Source: JAYREN01 sp963663375
Lineage (GTDB): Bacteria; Acidobacteriota; Holophagae; Holophagales; Holophagaceae
Assembly: GCA_963663375.1 (NCBI GenBank)
Contig: OY760195.1
Span: 1,364,001 to 1,428,000 of the forward strand
Reading direction: 5' to 3'
DNA: 64,000 bases
Shown here: one piece after another, positions 25,131-34,600 of the stretch
How the letters are laid out: each line of letters opens with the position of its first letter
Numbering within the stretch: the stretch's first letter is position 1
Notes under the pieces: model-generated
What the model saw: the letters and a program-made list of their open reading frames with translations, nothing else
What the model was told of the DNA's origin: nothing
The model's database searches: none
Made by a program: the position numbers and the translations under genes

Positions 25131-27527
25131 GTGCCGACCCAAGCCCTTCGATTGCTGATTCTTCCTTCCTTGGCCTTCACGCTGGTTCCCGCCCTGACGG
25201 CGGCGGCCAGCAGCGCCAGCCTTTCGGGACGCCTGGTGGATGACCGGGGCCAACCCATCACCCAGGCCCAGATCCTCCTGATCCACAAGGTCTCCGGCTA
25301 CCGTCAGGTGGCGCAGCCCGATGGCCAGGGCCGGTTCCTGTTCCACAACGTGCCCTTCAACGACTATCACCTGGAGGTCTTCGCCAGGGATTTCCAGCCC
25401 ATTCACCAAACCGTGGAACTGCGGACTTCGCTGCCCCTGGAGATCACAGTGCCCCTGCGCCCCCAGGGCGTGACCGTGGCGGTGGAGGAGACTCTCTCTA
25501 TCGTGGAGGAACATCCCTCCACCCATCTCGATATCGACCAGAGCACCATCGAGCGCATTCCCGCCGCCGTTCAGAGTCGCGCCCTGGAATCCATCCTGCT
25601 GGCGACCCCAGGTTTCGTGGCCAACGACAATGGCCGGTTCCATTTCCGAGGCAGCCACGGTCAGCTCACCTTCGTGGTGGACGGCATTCCCCTCTCGGAC
25701 CATACCCACGCCACCTTCAGCAACTCCATGGACCCGGCCCAGATCAGCAGCCTGGAGATCATCACCGGCGGCATTTCTGCGGAGTACGGCGGCAAGCCCG
25801 TGGCCGTGGTGAACATGACCACCCGCTCGGGCCTCGGTACGCCCAAGGGCTTCGCCGGGGAGGTAAGCCTGGGCGCGGCGCGGTTCTCCACCCTGGAAGC
25901 CGGTGTCACCGTGCAGGGCGGCACGGATCGCTTCGGGTACTTCGTCACCAGCGCCGGCAGCCGCACGGATCGTTTCCTGGATCCGGTGGATTTCCGCAAT
26001 TTCCATAATTCCGGCGAAACCGGTCGCCTGTTCTCCCGCTTCGACTGGGTGCTCGGGGATCGGGACACCCTGCGGTTTTCCGCCTCCGGCGGCAAGACCA
26101 CCCGGGATGTGGTCAATCTGGCCTCCCAGCAGGCCGCAGGCATGAATCAGCGGGTGATGACCCAGGACGCCAACGCCAGCCTGGGCTGGAGTCATCTCTA
26201 TTCGGCGAACCAGAGCCTGGACGTGTCCGCCTACGGACGCCGGGCCACCTCCCGGCTCACCCCCAGCCGCGATCTGGCGGCCGGATTCCCCGAGGGAGGC
26301 CCCGATTTCCCCGTGTGGGCCAGTCAGGACCGCAGCCTGGAGAACTGGGGCGCCCAGTTCGCCTTCAACCAGCGGTTCTTCGCGGAGAGCACCTTCAAGG
26401 CCGGGCTGCAGTACGTGGCCTTCCCCATCCGGGAGCAGTTCCGCTTCGCCATCACGTCGGATGCCTACGTCACGGCCCCCGGCAACCCGCTCTACGCCTA
26501 TACGCCTGCGGGCGGCGGCGCCATCTGGGCCTTCGAGGGGCGCACCACGCCGACCCTGGCCTCGGCCTTCGCCCAGACGGATCTGCATTTCGGCGATCTG
26601 TTCCTGGCCCTGGGCCTGCGCTACGACGCCTGGACCATGAAGGGAACCAGGGATGCCGAGCTTCAGCCCCGCCTGGGCATTTCCTATCGGATCCCCAGCA
26701 CCCGCACCATCTTTCGGACCTCCTACGACCGCCTGCTCATCACCCCAGACCGCGAGAACCTGGCCCTGTCCAGTTCCCCCGAGGCCGCCGGACTGGCTGA
26801 GCACGGCATCCAGCAGGTGCGCCCCGAGGTCCAGGACGCCTGGAACGTGGGGGCGGAGCAGCAGTTCGGGGCCTGGGGCCGCCTGAACCTGGACTTCTGG
26901 GGGCGCAAAGGCCGGAACACGGCGGATGTCGAACAGTTCCTCAACTCCGGCGTCGAATTCCCCATCGCCCTGGCCCACGGGTTCTTCCATGGCTTCAACC
27001 TGCGTTTCGATGTGACTTCCAAGGTGGGATTCAGTGCCTACCTGAGCGCGGGCAAGACACGGGCCTTGGTGGAAGGCCCCACCACTGGCGGCCTGGAAGT
27101 GCAGGCGGGCGGCCATGAGCAGGCCGAGCCCTTGGGCCGTTTTCCCATCGACCATGATCAGAAGCTCAGCGCCCAGCTTGGGCTCCGCTATGACCACGCC
27201 GACTGGTGGGGGGAAGTGCTCGGCCGCCACGATTCCGGGCTGGTGGCGGGTGATCCCGAGGGGGCGGAAGGCAATCCCGACCTGGACTTCGGCCTCGCCC
27301 ACCTTCGCTTTGATGCGGGTGACCGCGTGTGGCGGGTGAAGGCCCGAACCACCTGGAATGTCGGCCTGGGCAAGACCTTCCGGCTGGGGGCGCATAAACT
27401 GGATGTGTCGGGCAATCTTTTGAACGCCTTCGACGAGAAATCCCTCTACAACTTCCTCAGCCACCGGGGCGGCACCCATGTTTTCCCGCCTCGCACCTGG
27501 GCCTTCCGCGTGAAATATGCCTTCTGA
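25131..27527 (+). CDS. TonB-dependent receptor with carboxypeptidase-like N-terminal domain
   Basis: Outer-membrane receptor of 798 residues. It has a signal peptide (LILPSLAFTLVPALTAAA), a CarboxypepD_reg-like sandwich (SLSGRLVDDRGQPITQAQIL, about 30-110), a plug (QSRALESILLATPGFVAND, FVVDGIPLSDHTHATFSNS, ISAEYGGKPVAVVNMTTRSG) and a barrel ending FRVKYAF. GTG 25131 with GAGG upstream is preferred over TTG 25119. Its last codons overlap the ZIP transporter gene by 11 bp, so the pair probably moves one metal, plausibly zinc, across both membranes. That role is inferred from the coupling. Confidence 0.92.
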   Translation: MPTQALRLLILPSLAFTLVPALTAAASSASLSGRLVDDRGQPITQAQILLIHKVSGYRQVAQPDGQGRFLFHNVPFNDYHLEVFARDFQPIHQTVELRTSLPLEITVPLRPQGVTVAVEETLSIVEEHPSTHLDIDQSTIERIPAAVQSRALESILLATPGFVANDNGRFHFRGSHGQLTFVVDGIPLSDHTHATFSNSMDPAQISSLEIITGGISAEYGGKPVAVVNMTTRSGLGTPKGFAGEVSLGAARFSTLEAGVTVQGGTDRFGYFVTSAGSRTDRFLDPVDFRNFHNSGETGRLFSRFDWVLGDRDTLRFSASGGKTTRDVVNLASQQAAGMNQRVMTQDANASLGWSHLYSANQSLDVSAYGRRATSRLTPSRDLAAGFPEGGPDFPVWASQDRSLENWGAQFAFNQRFFAESTFKAGLQYVAFPIREQFRFAITSDAYVTAPGNPLYAYTPAGGGAIWAFEGRTTPTLASAFAQTDLHFGDLFLALGLRYDAWTMKGTRDAELQPRLGISYRIPSTRTIFRTSYDRLLITPDRENLALSSSPEAAGLAEHGIQQVRPEVQDAWNVGAEQQFGAWGRLNLDFWGRKGRNTADVEQFLNSGVEFPIALAHGFFHGFNLRFDVTSKVGFSAYLSAGKTRALVEGPTTGGLEVQAGGHEQAEPLGRFPIDHDQKLSAQLGLRYDHADWWGEVLGRHDSGLVAGDPEGAEGNPDLDFGLAHLRFDAGDRVWRVKARTTWNVGLGKTFRLGAHKLDVSGNLLNAFDEKSLYNFLSHRGGTHVFPPRTWAFRVKYAF

Positions 27528-28284
27528 TCTGACCTACTCACCCTGGTTGTTCGCCATTCTCGCCAGCCTCGCCACCGGGCTGGGGGGGGTGCTGCTCGCC
27601 GGTCTGGCCCTCGCCCTGCCGGACCGAATTCTGAAGAAGACCCTGCCGATGGCCATCAGCTTCGCCACCGGCAGCCTGCTCGCCGCTGTGTTCCTGGATC
27701 TGCTCCCGGAGGTGGCCCACGCCCTGCCGGGGCATCGGGGCTTCACCACGGTGCTGGCGGGCATCCTGCTGCTGCATATCCTCGAACGCACCCTGCTCTG
27801 GCGCCATTGCCACGAATCCCATTGCGGGCTGCACCAGAGCACCCGGCCCTTCGTGCTGCTGGGCGACGGGCTCCACAACTTCGTGGATGGCCTCGCGATC
27901 GCCGCGGCCTTTTCCGCATCCTGGGCGGCGGGTCTGGCGGTCACCCTGGCCGTGCTGGCCCATGAGATCCCCCAGGAGCTGGGCGACTTCGCCATCCTCC
28001 TGAAGTCCGGCATGAACCGGGGACGAGCCCTGGCCTGGAATGCGGGCCTGAGCCTGAGTTCGGTGCTGGGCGCCGTGGTCGGCCTGACGGCCCTGGGCTG
28101 GGCGACCCAACTCCAGCCCTACGCCCTCGCCCTGAGCGCTTCCAGCTTCCTCTACATCGCCCTCGGCGATCTGCTGCCGGGGCACCGCACCTCCAGCTCC
28201 GTCGGCATCTTCCTGGGCCGAATGGCCTGCATGGGCGCGGGCATCGCCTTCATCGTCCTGACGACGGGGGGCCACGGCCACTGA
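27517..28284 (+). CDS. ZIP-family metal transporter
   Basis: Inner-membrane divalent-metal transporter of 255 residues with eight hydrophobic segments. Metal-site motifs are HNFVDGLAIAAAF in helix IV and HEIPQELGDFAILL in helix V, as in ZupT/GufA-type ZIP proteins. A His-containing loop (HCHESHCGLHQS) lies between helices III and IV. The start overlaps the TonB receptor gene by 11 bp, indicating translational coupling. Zinc, iron or manganese are all possible substrates. Confidence 0.93.
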   Translation: MPSDLTYSPWLFAILASLATGLGGVLLAGLALALPDRILKKTLPMAISFATGSLLAAVFLDLLPEVAHALPGHRGFTTVLAGILLLHILERTLLWRHCHESHCGLHQSTRPFVLLGDGLHNFVDGLAIAAAFSASWAAGLAVTLAVLAHEIPQELGDFAILLKSGMNRGRALAWNAGLSLSSVLGAVVGLTALGWATQLQPYALALSASSFLYIALGDLLPGHRTSSSVGIFLGRMACMGAGIAFIVLTTGGHGH

Positions 28285-28368
28285 AGTATCGATGGAACGG
28301 TAGGGGCGCCTTCACCGTCCAAGGCATCGTTGGGATTCCACTCGTCCCTCGCCTTTGGAGGCCACCCC

Positions 28369-28863
28369 ATGATCAGCAAGACCATGCAGGACGCGCTCAA
28401 CGCGCAGATCAATGCCGAGCAGTATTCGGCCCAGCTCTATTTGGCCATGAGCGCCCACTGCGAGGGCAAGAGCTTCAAGGGCTTCGCTAACTGGCTCAAG
28501 GTGCAGGCTTCAGAAGAGACCGCCCACGCCACCAAGCTCATCGATTTCCTGCTGGACCGCGGCGGCAAGCTGGAGCTCCAGCCCATCGCGGCGCCCCCCA
28601 CCGAGTTCGGCGCCATCATCCAGGTCTTCGAGCAGACCCTGGCCCACGAGAAGGGCATCACCGCCAAGATCAACGCCCTCTTCGAGCGGGCCCGCAACGA
28701 GAAGGATTACGCCAGCGAGATCACCCTGCAGTGGTACGTCACCGAACAGGTGGAGGAAGAGGCCAATGTGGGCCAGATCGTGGATCATTTGCGGGCCGTG
28801 GGCGACCAGGGCGGCGGCATCTGGTACCTGGACTCCAAGATGGGCAAGCGCGGCAAGGTCTAG
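28369..28863 (+). CDS. ftnA: non-heme ferritin
   Basis: Iron-storage subunit of 164 residues. The ferroxidase ligands fall at the same positions as in E. coli FtnA: E17, E50, H53, E94, Q127 and E130 (motifs INAEQYSAQLYLAMSAH, ASEETAHATKLIDFL, WYVTEQVEEE). No heme-ligating methionine of bacterioferritin type is apparent. GGAG precedes ATG 28369. The gene follows the ZIP transporter by 84 bp and ends in a strong terminator. Confidence 0.96.
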   Translation: MISKTMQDALNAQINAEQYSAQLYLAMSAHCEGKSFKGFANWLKVQASEETAHATKLIDFLLDRGGKLELQPIAAPPTEFGAIIQVFEQTLAHEKGITAKINALFERARNEKDYASEITLQWYVTEQVEEEANVGQIVDHLRAVGDQGGGIWYLDSKMGKRGKV

Positions 28864-28878
28864 TCCTATTGGGATTTC

Positions 28879-28918
28879 CAACGAAAGGGGCCGTTCGCGA
28901 GAACGGCCCCTTTCGTTG
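28879..28918 (+). terminator. perfect 18-bp terminator hairpin after ferritin
   Basis: CAACGAAAGGGGCCGTTC pairs perfectly with GAACGGCCCCTTTCGTTG over a GCGA loop, 15 bp after the ferritin stop. It separates the uptake/storage genes from the RND export operon. Confidence 0.85.
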
Positions 28919-28955
28919 CACAATGGGGGTTGGCTTCGGGAAGGAGGGCGCGGGT

Positions 28956-29225
28956 TTGAAACGATGGATCGCGGTGCTGCTCCTGGTCGCCTTCGCCTCG
29001 ATCCTCTCGGCGGCGGGATCCGACCACTGCCACGAGGACTCTGCGGGACACACCCACGAGAGCCAGCACGTGCTCTGCCTCGATGACTGCATGCCCATCC
29101 TGATCCCGGACGCGCCCACGGCGCCTCCCCCGGATCCCCTGCCCAAGCCCACCTACGAAGCCGTAGCGGTCCATCCCATCCCGGTCCTCGAACCCGAACC
29201 CGAAAAGGCGCCTCCCAGGGGCTGA
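28956..29225 (+). CDS. small exported His/Cys-containing protein of the RND operon
   Basis: An 89-residue product starting at TTG 28956 behind AGGAGGG. An upstream ATG (28923) is possible but lies in the terminator trailer and lacks a ribosome site. It has a signal-like helix (WIAVLLLVAFASILSAAG), then SDHCHEDSAGHTHESQHVLCLDDCMP with five histidines and three cysteines, and a Pro/Glu-rich tail. It sits just before the TolC/adaptor/RND genes, so a periplasmic metal-binding role is plausible. No named family is recognised. Confidence 0.65.
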   Translation: MKRWIAVLLLVAFASILSAAGSDHCHEDSAGHTHESQHVLCLDDCMPILIPDAPTAPPPDPLPKPTYEAVAVHPIPVLEPEPEKAPPRG

Positions 29226-29365
29226 CGTGAACGAGGGGGGACCACCTGCTCGCCTCGTGCTCCCCCACGTGATGCCCGGGCGAAGCCCGGACATCACGTC
29301 TGATCAGCTCTCCGAGCGCCGCTGCCCCATCGCGGGGTCCGCCTTTTCGTAGATTCGAGGACATC

Positions 29366-30550
29366 ATGTCATTCATCCCATTCGGGGCCTTGCCCTGCCT
29401 GCTCGCCGTGCAGGCGGTGGCCCAGGCGCCCCTCACCCTTGGAAACCTCCAGGCCAAGGCGCGACCCGCGCCGGAGACCTGGCGCGCCGAGGCCCTGCTG
29501 GCGGAGCGCCAGCGCCAATCCCAGGAGAGCCGGGGCTTCCTGCGGGAGGGCCCGACCCTCTCGGTCTCCGCGGGCCCCCGGCGCAGCCCCGGTGCCCCAG
29601 GCACCACGGACCGGGGCTTCGAGGTGGATCTGCCCCTCTTCCTGTCGCCCCGGGTTCGCGCCGAGCTGGACCGGAGCCTGGGCCAGGCCCATCCACTGAT
29701 GCAGGAAGCCGCCCGCCGGGAAGGCGCCCTGCGCCTGCGCACCGCCTACCTGGACGCCTGGCTGGCGGCTCGCCTGCTCGCCCTGCGGGAAACAGACCTC
29801 GCCACCGTCACCCACTGGCTCAAGGCCGCCCAGGCCCGTTTCGAGGCCGGGGCCGATCCCGCGTACCAGGTGGCCCTGGTGGAAGGAGAATACCTGAAGG
29901 TCCAGCAGGAGCTCGACGAGGCCCGCAGCCAGGTCGCCCGCAGCTGGGGCAGGCTCCTCGCCCTGGCGGAGCTTCCGCCAGCCCCCGTCCCCTTGGCGGA
30001 TCCGGGGCCCGTTCCCCTCATTCCCACAGAAAATCTTCTGGAGCGCCTGCAGGCAGGGCCCCTTCGCGGGGCACTGCTGGCCCAGATCGATCTGGAGGAG
30101 CGCGGCCTCCGCCTCAAGGAAGCCCAGGAACTCAGCCGGTGGAGCCTGCGGGGCAGTCACGCCCAGGAGGGCGACGAGAACGTGACCCGCTTGGGCTTCG
30201 CGGTGCGGCTACCGCGACCGGGGGAGGGTTCCGCCGTCCACCACAGCACCGAGGCCCAGCTCCGCGCCCTTCAGGGAGAAGCCCGCCAGGCCCTGGCCGA
30301 ACTGGATGCCCGGGCCCAGGGCGCCGCCCTCCGGTTCACCCAGGCGGTCCCTTCCGCGCGGACGCCGGACTTCGCCCAGGCCATCGCCGCCGTGGGGTTG
30401 CGCCTCCAGGAGGGCCGGGAACGCCCCTCCGAGGCCCTTCCCCTCCGTCGCCAGCTCCTGGAGGCCCAGATGGCCTCGCTGCAGCGACTCCATTCCCAGC
30501 ATCTGCTGGCCGCCGAACTCCAGACCCTGCTGTCCGAGGTACATCCATGA
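29366..30550 (+). CDS. TolC-family outer-membrane channel (CzcC-like)
   Basis: Outer-membrane factor of 394 residues, a little short for the family. It has a signal peptide (ending AVQAVAQA) and two long helical OEP repeats (about 90-200 and 270-390) joined by short beta segments. It provides the exit duct for the adaptor and RND pump encoded next; its stop overlaps the adaptor ATG (ATGA). Export of divalent metal is likely from context rather than from the channel sequence. Confidence 0.85.
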   Translation: MSFIPFGALPCLLAVQAVAQAPLTLGNLQAKARPAPETWRAEALLAERQRQSQESRGFLREGPTLSVSAGPRRSPGAPGTTDRGFEVDLPLFLSPRVRAELDRSLGQAHPLMQEAARREGALRLRTAYLDAWLAARLLALRETDLATVTHWLKAAQARFEAGADPAYQVALVEGEYLKVQQELDEARSQVARSWGRLLALAELPPAPVPLADPGPVPLIPTENLLERLQAGPLRGALLAQIDLEERGLRLKEAQELSRWSLRGSHAQEGDENVTRLGFAVRLPRPGEGSAVHHSTEAQLRALQGEARQALAELDARAQGAALRFTQAVPSARTPDFAQAIAAVGLRLQEGRERPSEALPLRRQLLEAQMASLQRLHSQHLLAAELQTLLSEVHP

Positions 30551-31683
30551 TCCGCCTTTTCGTAAGCCTTCCCCTGGTCGTTCTCCTGCTGACTGGGCTG
30601 GGCTGCTCCCGCAAGCCCGGCCCCCAGGCCGAGGCCCACGACCACGCCCATGAAGGGACCGCCGAGGGCCACGGTGACCACATCCCCCTGGAGGGCATCC
30701 GGGGCCTGCGCCTGATGACCGTACCCGAACCCCGCGTCGAAGGCCGCTGGGTACCCGGCGAGGCCCAGGGCGATGAGGCCGCCCAGGCCCTGCTCAGCAG
30801 TCCCGTGAAGGGCATCGTCCGCCAGTTGGTGGCCATCCCCGGCCAGAGCCGCGGCGCCGGTACCACCCTGGCCCTCATCCAGAGCCCGGAACTGGCCAGC
30901 CTGAAGGCCGCCTGGATCTCGGCCAAGGCCAGGCTGGACCGCACCCAGGCGGATCTCGCCCGGGAGGAGCGGCTCTTCCAGGCCGGGGCCGGAGCCCGCC
31001 GGGATCTCGAGGCCATGCAGAGCGAGAGTGCCACCGCCAAGGCCGAGGAAGAGGCCGCGCGCCTGGGGCTCGAAGCCGTAGGGCTGAGGCCCGGCGAGGC
31101 CGGTTCCACCTTCACCCTGAGGGCTCCCACCCCTGGCGCCGTGCTCACATGGAAGGTGCAGCGGGGCCAGGGCGTAGAGGCCGGTCAGGAACTCGGCGCA
31201 TTCCAGGCCGCCCAGGCCAGCCTCGTACGCGTGGAGCTTGGCGAACCCGGCCCCTCAGACTGGAATCAGGGTTCGCTCACCGAAGTGCGCCAGGGTCACG
31301 GTCGAACCTGGCGGGCCCGGCTGGAGGGCATCACGACGGCCCTGACCCCGGATACCCGTCGTCTGAGTTACCGCCTGCGCCTGTTGGGCGGTCCCCTGCC
31401 CATTCCCGGTACTCCCGTGGAGGCCAAGGTGCCCATGGGCAGGGGCATCTACCTGCCCCAGTCCGCCCTTCAGCAGGTGGATGGCCGCTGGGGCGTGTTC
31501 GTGGCCGAAAAGGCGCAGGCCGTATTCCGCCCGGTCCGGCGGGGCATGGAGCTGAAGGACGAAGTCCTGGTGATCGAGGGCGTGAAGCCCGGCGAGACCC
31601 TGGTGGCCGAGGGGGCCTACCTGCTCAAGGCCTACCAGCAGAAGCGCACCCAGCCGGAAGGGGAGGATGGCCATGGCCACTGA
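30547..31683 (+). CDS. RND periplasmic adaptor lipoprotein (CzcB-like)
   Basis: Adaptor of 378 residues anchored by a lipobox (LLLTGLGC, cysteine at residue 19 or 20). A His-rich stretch follows (EAHDHAHEGTAEGHGDH), as in metal-type adaptors, and the chain ends in GHGH. Lipoyl halves and a coiled-coil hairpin are visible (LLSSPVKGIVRQLVAIPGQ, then TLRAPTPGAVLTWKVQRGQG). It is coupled to the TolC gene before it and overlaps the RND gene after it. The histidine clusters support a heavy-metal role. Confidence 0.9.
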   Translation: MIRLFVSLPLVVLLLTGLGCSRKPGPQAEAHDHAHEGTAEGHGDHIPLEGIRGLRLMTVPEPRVEGRWVPGEAQGDEAAQALLSSPVKGIVRQLVAIPGQSRGAGTTLALIQSPELASLKAAWISAKARLDRTQADLAREERLFQAGAGARRDLEAMQSESATAKAEEEAARLGLEAVGLRPGEAGSTFTLRAPTPGAVLTWKVQRGQGVEAGQELGAFQAAQASLVRVELGEPGPSDWNQGSLTEVRQGHGRTWRARLEGITTALTPDTRRLSYRLRLLGGPLPIPGTPVEAKVPMGRGIYLPQSALQQVDGRWGVFVAEKAQAVFRPVRRGMELKDEVLVIEGVKPGETLVAEGAYLLKAYQQKRTQPEGEDGHGH

Positions 31684-34600
31684 TATCCACGCCCCCGAGC
31701 ATCGATCCCTCATCCGCCGGTGGTTCGACTGGCTCCTGCCCCGCAAGGGCTGGATCTTCGCCCTCAGCCTCGCCTGGGGCCTGGCGGGGCTGTTCACCTT
31801 CCTCAACCTCAAGCGGGATCTCTTCCCGGACATGAGCCTGCCGGTGCTGAGCGTGCTCATCCAGAGCCCGGGCCGAGCCACTCCCGAACTGGAACTCGCC
31901 GTGGCCCAGCCCACTGAACAGGCCCTGGGGGGCATGCCCGGCGTGCGGCGGGTGAACACCACGGTGCTGCCGGAACTGGTGCAGGTGGTGGTCACCTTCG
32001 AGGGCGACACCGATCCCTGGCGGGCCCGACAACTGGTGGCCGAGCGGCTCTCCGGCGTGGTGGGGAGCTTCCCCACCGGCACCCGCCCTCCCCTGATGAC
32101 CAGTGCCTCGGGCCGCCTCCACGAATTGATGGATATCGTCCTCGAAGGCGAGAACGTGGATCCCATGCGCCTGCGGGATCACGCGGACCAGGTGCTGGCG
32201 CCCCGCCTCCAGTCCGTGCCCGGTGTGGCCCGGGTGGAGCGCCTGGGGGGCCAGGAGCGCTCCCTGCAGATCACCCTGATCCCCGAGAAAGTCCGCAGCC
32301 TGGGCGTCAGCCTGGAGCGCGTGATGAGCGCCCTGGAGGAGAGCCACCAGGATCTCGCGGCCGGAGTGCTGGAAATCCAGGACAAGGGCTGGTACATGTC
32401 CGTGGGCAACCTGGCCGCCACCCCCGAGGAAGTGCGACGCCTCCCCCTCCAGGCCGCCAAGGGCATGGTGACCCTGGGTGACGTGGCCGAAATCCGCGAA
32501 GCCCCCGCCTTCCGCCGCGGCCTAGCCCGCCACGCCGTCGGCGCCCACGCGCCCGGAGCAGAAGCGGAGCCCCACGGCATCGCCAAAGATGACACAAGCT
32601 CAAAGGCACACCCCGCCAACGCCGAGCATGAGCCCGAAGCAGGAGCGGAGGGCCACGGTATCGCCAAAGGCGATACCACCCCAGTGGCGCGCCCCACGAA
32701 TGCCGAGCATGAGCCCGGAGCAGGAGCGGAGGGCCACGGTATCGCCAACGGCGATACCGCCCGAAGGGTGGGACCCATGGATGGGTCCCATGAGGATGTG
32801 AGTCTCCGCATCGTGAAGCAGCCCACCGCCGCCACCCAGGATGTGGCCGAAGGGGTGCGCGCCGCCGTGGCCGAACTGAAGGGCGAGCTGCCCGAAGGCA
32901 TGCACCTGGAAGTGATCTATGACCAGGGCCGCCTGGTGACCCATGCCCTCAATGGCGTCACCCTGGCGCTCCTGGTGGGCGGCATCTTCGTGGCGCTGGT
33001 ACTGATCGTCCTGCTGGGCAACGTTCGGGGAGCCCTGCTGGTGCTCGCGGTGCTGCCCCTGGCCACCCTCGGCGCCGCCATCCCGCTGCATTTCGCGGGG
33101 CTCGGCCTCAACGCCATGACCCTGGGCGGTCTCGCCATCTCCGTGGGCCTGCTGGTGGATGCCGCCGTGATCATGGTGGAGAACCTCGCCCATCGACTGA
33201 AGGAGCATGCGGGCAGCCTCGAACCCCGCCGGGTGGCCCTCACCCGGGCCGCCGCCGAGGTGGCGCCGCCCATCCTCATCGCGGTGCTGGTGATCCTGGC
33301 GGTCTTCATCCCCCTGCTCTCCATGGGCGGCATCGCAGGCAAGCTCTATGCGCCCCTGGCGGTAGCCGTGGCCGCCAGCATGACCATCAGCCTGGTGCTC
33401 ACCTTCACGCTCGTACCCGCCCTGGTGGAGCGGTTCCTGCCCCCTGGCGCCGCCCTGGATGAACCCCGGCTGGTCTCGGCCCTCAAGCGGATCTACCGCC
33501 CGGCCCTGGATTGGGCCATGCGTCACGGCCCCCTGGTGCGCGTCCTGGCCCTGGGGCTCACGATCCCCAGTATCTGGCTGGCGGTGAACCTCGGAACGAA
33601 CTTCCTGCCCACCCTGGATGAACGGGCCTTCATGCTGCTCTCCAAGATCCCCGCGGGCAGCAGCCTGGAGGCCGTGGACCAGGCCAACCTGCACCTGGAT
33701 GACCGCCTCAAGGCCATTCCGGGCGTGGGCGCGGTCTACCGTCGCAGCGGGCGGGCGGAGGTGACCGAGGATCCCTGCCCCATCACCGACAGTGAAGTGA
33801 TGGTGATCCTCAATCCCGATGCGGATGAAAGCACCGTCCACCGGGAGGTTCTGGAAGCCGCCGAGCACATGCCCTTCCCCGTGGACGTGGCGACACCCAT
33901 GCAGGAGCGCATCGCCGAAGGCATCGGCGGCACGCCAGCCGATATCCAGGTCAAGCTCTTCAATAGGGATCTCGAGGCCCTCCGGGGTGTTCTACCCGGG
34001 CTCCGGGAGCAACTTGCCCGACTGGAAGGTGTGCGCAGCGTGACCCCGGACACTCCCGACCCCATGCCCCGCTGGCGGGCGGAACTGGATGAGGAGGCCC
34101 TGCGCCGCCTGGCCGTGCCCCGCCCCCTGGTGGCCCGCACCCTGGAGGCGGCATTGCAGGGGCTGGTCTCCGAGGCCCGTTTCGAGGGCCCCCAGCGCAT
34201 CGAACGGGTGGTTCGCTTCCCCAACGATGGCCGCATCAGCCCCGAGAACCTCAAGGACACTCCGCTGGTTCTGGAGGATGGCCGGGCCCTGACCCTGGGG
34301 CAGGTGGTGCGCTTCGAGGAGGCCTCCACCCCCACCCTGGTGCGCCGGGAATCCGGCCAGCGCCGCCTGGGACTCAACGTCCGCACCACCGGCGACCTGG
34401 GCGGCACCGCCAAGCGGATCGAACAGGCCCTGGCCAAGGTCCATCTGCCCAAGGGCACCTTCGTCAAGCTGGGGGGCAAGATCGAGGAGGCCCGGGAAAC
34501 TCAGCGCCGCCTGGGCATTGCCATCGCGGCGGCCCTGGCCCTGGTGGTGGGCCTGCTCTATCTCGCCCTCAAGTGCTGGCGCGAGGTGCTCGTGGTGATC

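Noticed and set aside
32528..32790. CRISPR-like array
   Set aside because: The 81-bp units abut without unique spacers, lie in frame within a coding gene, and no cas genes are present.
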